Assembly: GCF_020567525.1 (NCBI RefSeq)
Contig: NZ_JAJCVI010000009.1
Location: forward strand, 1 to 42,656
Length of the DNA: 42,656 nucleotides
Direction of reading: 5' to 3'
Origin: Halorubellus salinus
GTDB taxonomy: Archaea > Halobacteriota > Halobacteria > Halobacteriales > Natrialbaceae
The translations under genes were made by a program, and so were the position numbers. This document shows, one piece after another, positions 41,961-42,656 of the stretch. The notes under the pieces are model-generated. The model did not search any database. It was not told where the DNA came from and saw only the letters and a list, made by a program, of their open reading frames with translations. Position 1 is the first letter of the stretch; each line of letters begins with the position of its first letter.

Positions 41961-42656
41961 CCTCCGTCGGAGGATTCTGAGTTATCTTTCTGCGGATGTT
42001 CACCGCACCATTCACGTCTGCGTTCATCGTCGCTCCGCACGATTCACAGACGTACAAGCCACGCTCCACACGGCTCGCGTCACGCTTCCGACCGCAACAC
42101 GAACACGTCTTGCTCGTATCTCGCTCTGAAACGCGGTCAACGAGGATGCCGTGTTCCTCAGCCTTGTATTCAAGCAATGTGGTGAAGCGGTCGAACTCCC
42201 AGCCGTGGAGTTTCTTATTCCCGCGCTTACCCCAGTTACGAGACTCGCCGTTCTCATCCTCTCGAATCTTCCCTAAGTCACCGATAGCGATGCGACCGAC
42301 TGCGTGGTCGATGCACTGCTCAACGACATGCTTGGCGAGCGCGTGCAGGAAGTGGTCTTTCCGACGCGATAGTTTCTGACGGGCACGGAGCGCACGCTTC
42401 GATGGCCCGTTCTCGCCTTCGGTGTCGTACTCGTCGCGGGTGAAGTAGTGCTTGTCCTGTTTCAGTATATTCCCCGGATACAACTCCGCATCCCCGTCGT
42501 CGTAGGCGATAGCGAGGTAGTTGCTGATACCGAGGTCGATTCCAGCCGTGTTGTCGCCGGGTGCGTCCTCAACGGGAATTTCGACCTTGCAGACGAGGTG
42601 GAGTTCCCAACGGTCGCCATTCCACACGGCTCGCACCTGCTGGATGTTCTCCACGG
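41814..42656 (-). mobile_element. IS200/IS605-type element, right end and partial tnpB
   Basis: The right end begins at about 41814 with TTGACATCCTCC and a strong hairpin (CGCCC-TGAA-GGGCG, 41827-41840), as in haloarchaeal IS605-group elements, and reaches past the window edge. It lies 70 bases downstream of tRNA-His. No tnpA is visible. IS605-type elements make no target duplication. Confidence 0.75.
41863..42656 (-). CDS. tnpB: TnpB RNA-guided nuclease, N-terminus outside the window
   Basis: 264 residues of the C-terminal part are seen. RuvC-like motif I is TAGIDLGISNYLAIAYDD; motif II reads GRIAIGDLGKIREDE, with Gly where the catalytic Glu (as in V-x-E-D-L) normally stands; motif III is ATMNADVNGAVNIRRK with the Asp. 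A zinc ribbon (CSCCG and CESCG) precedes it. A Glu in LLEYKAEEHG could replace the missing one, as proposed for TnpBs with a rearranged centre. The visible frame opens with GTG but the true start lies off the window. Confidence 0.88.
   Translation of the reverse strand, partial: VENIQQVRAVWNGDRWELHLVCKVEIPVEDAPGDNTAGIDLGISNYLAIAYDDGDAELYPGNILKQDKHYFTRDEYDTEGENGPSKRALRARQKLSRRKDHFLHALAKHVVEQCIDHAVGRIAIGDLGKIREDENGESRNWGKRGNKKLHGWEFDRFTTLLEYKAEEHGILVDRVSERDTSKTCSCCGRKRDASRVERGLYVCESCGATMNADVNGAVNIRRKITQNPPTEDMSNGGLARPVAYLFNQTSGRFAPSEQAGCEP

Overview
The window is high-GC DNA (third codon positions are mostly G or C) from a halophilic archaeon of the class Halobacteria. Support: strongly acidic predicted proteins; TATA-like boxes centred about 27 bases before many start codons, which implies leaderless mRNAs; GTGA/ATGA gene overlaps; archaeal lipid, replication (PCNA, RPA) and transducer genes; Tat-type lipoprotein signals. 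The genus cannot be fixed from the sequence alone.

Layout. 1-3121 (minus): a membrane-protein operon of DUF4129, DUF58 and a partial membrane gene. 3288-6842 (minus): threonyl-tRNA synthetase with a structured upstream region, orotate phosphoribosyltransferase, and CDP-archaeol synthase. 6868-10726 (minus): hydantoinase/oxoprolinase-type hyuA-hyuB followed by an internally deleted racemase-family remnant. 10845-17201: proline dehydrogenase, a DUF502 membrane protein, a secreted protein, a membrane-anchored winged-helix protein, and the electron-transfer flavoprotein pair etfBA. 17577-21192: a BMP-family substrate-binding lipoprotein in an operon with a methyl-accepting transducer. 21259-25446: a divergent lysine-free PCNA paralogue, an unknown haloarchaeal protein, a GT-C-like membrane protein and a prenyl diphosphate synthase. 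25604-29847: riboflavin synthase and lumazine synthase, a DUF373 membrane protein, a small membrane protein, and a YqcI/YcgG protein coupled to a cysteine hydrolase. 30-36 kb: PsiE-like protein, radical SAM protein, small membrane proteins, alpha/beta hydrolase, TRAM protein, atypical SDR, sugar nucleotidyltransferase. 36.8-38.9 kb: an RPA/RPA-associated pair and a ribbon-helix-helix protein. 39.2-42.7 kb: TusA-like protein, a degenerate enolase-superfamily protein, a Cys-containing haloarchaeal protein, tRNA-His, and the 3' part of an IS605-type tnpB element.

Most notable. (1) The lipoprotein-transducer pair looks like a BasB/BasT- or CosB/CosT-type chemosensory unit, but with a BMP (PnrA-like, nucleoside-binding) receptor and no ABC permease or ATPase beside it: a candidate nucleoside-taxis system. 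(2) Four genes (thrS, the winged-helix protein, the DUF373 gene, the radical SAM gene) carry tandem copies of their own last codons plus stop codon just after the true stop. In two of them the period is 1 modulo 3, so the repeated stops fall in all three frames. (3) A PCNA-like protein without a single lysine. (4) A racemase gene reduced to its two ends. (5) A three-way-junction-like inverted repeat at the predicted 5' end of the thrS mRNA.
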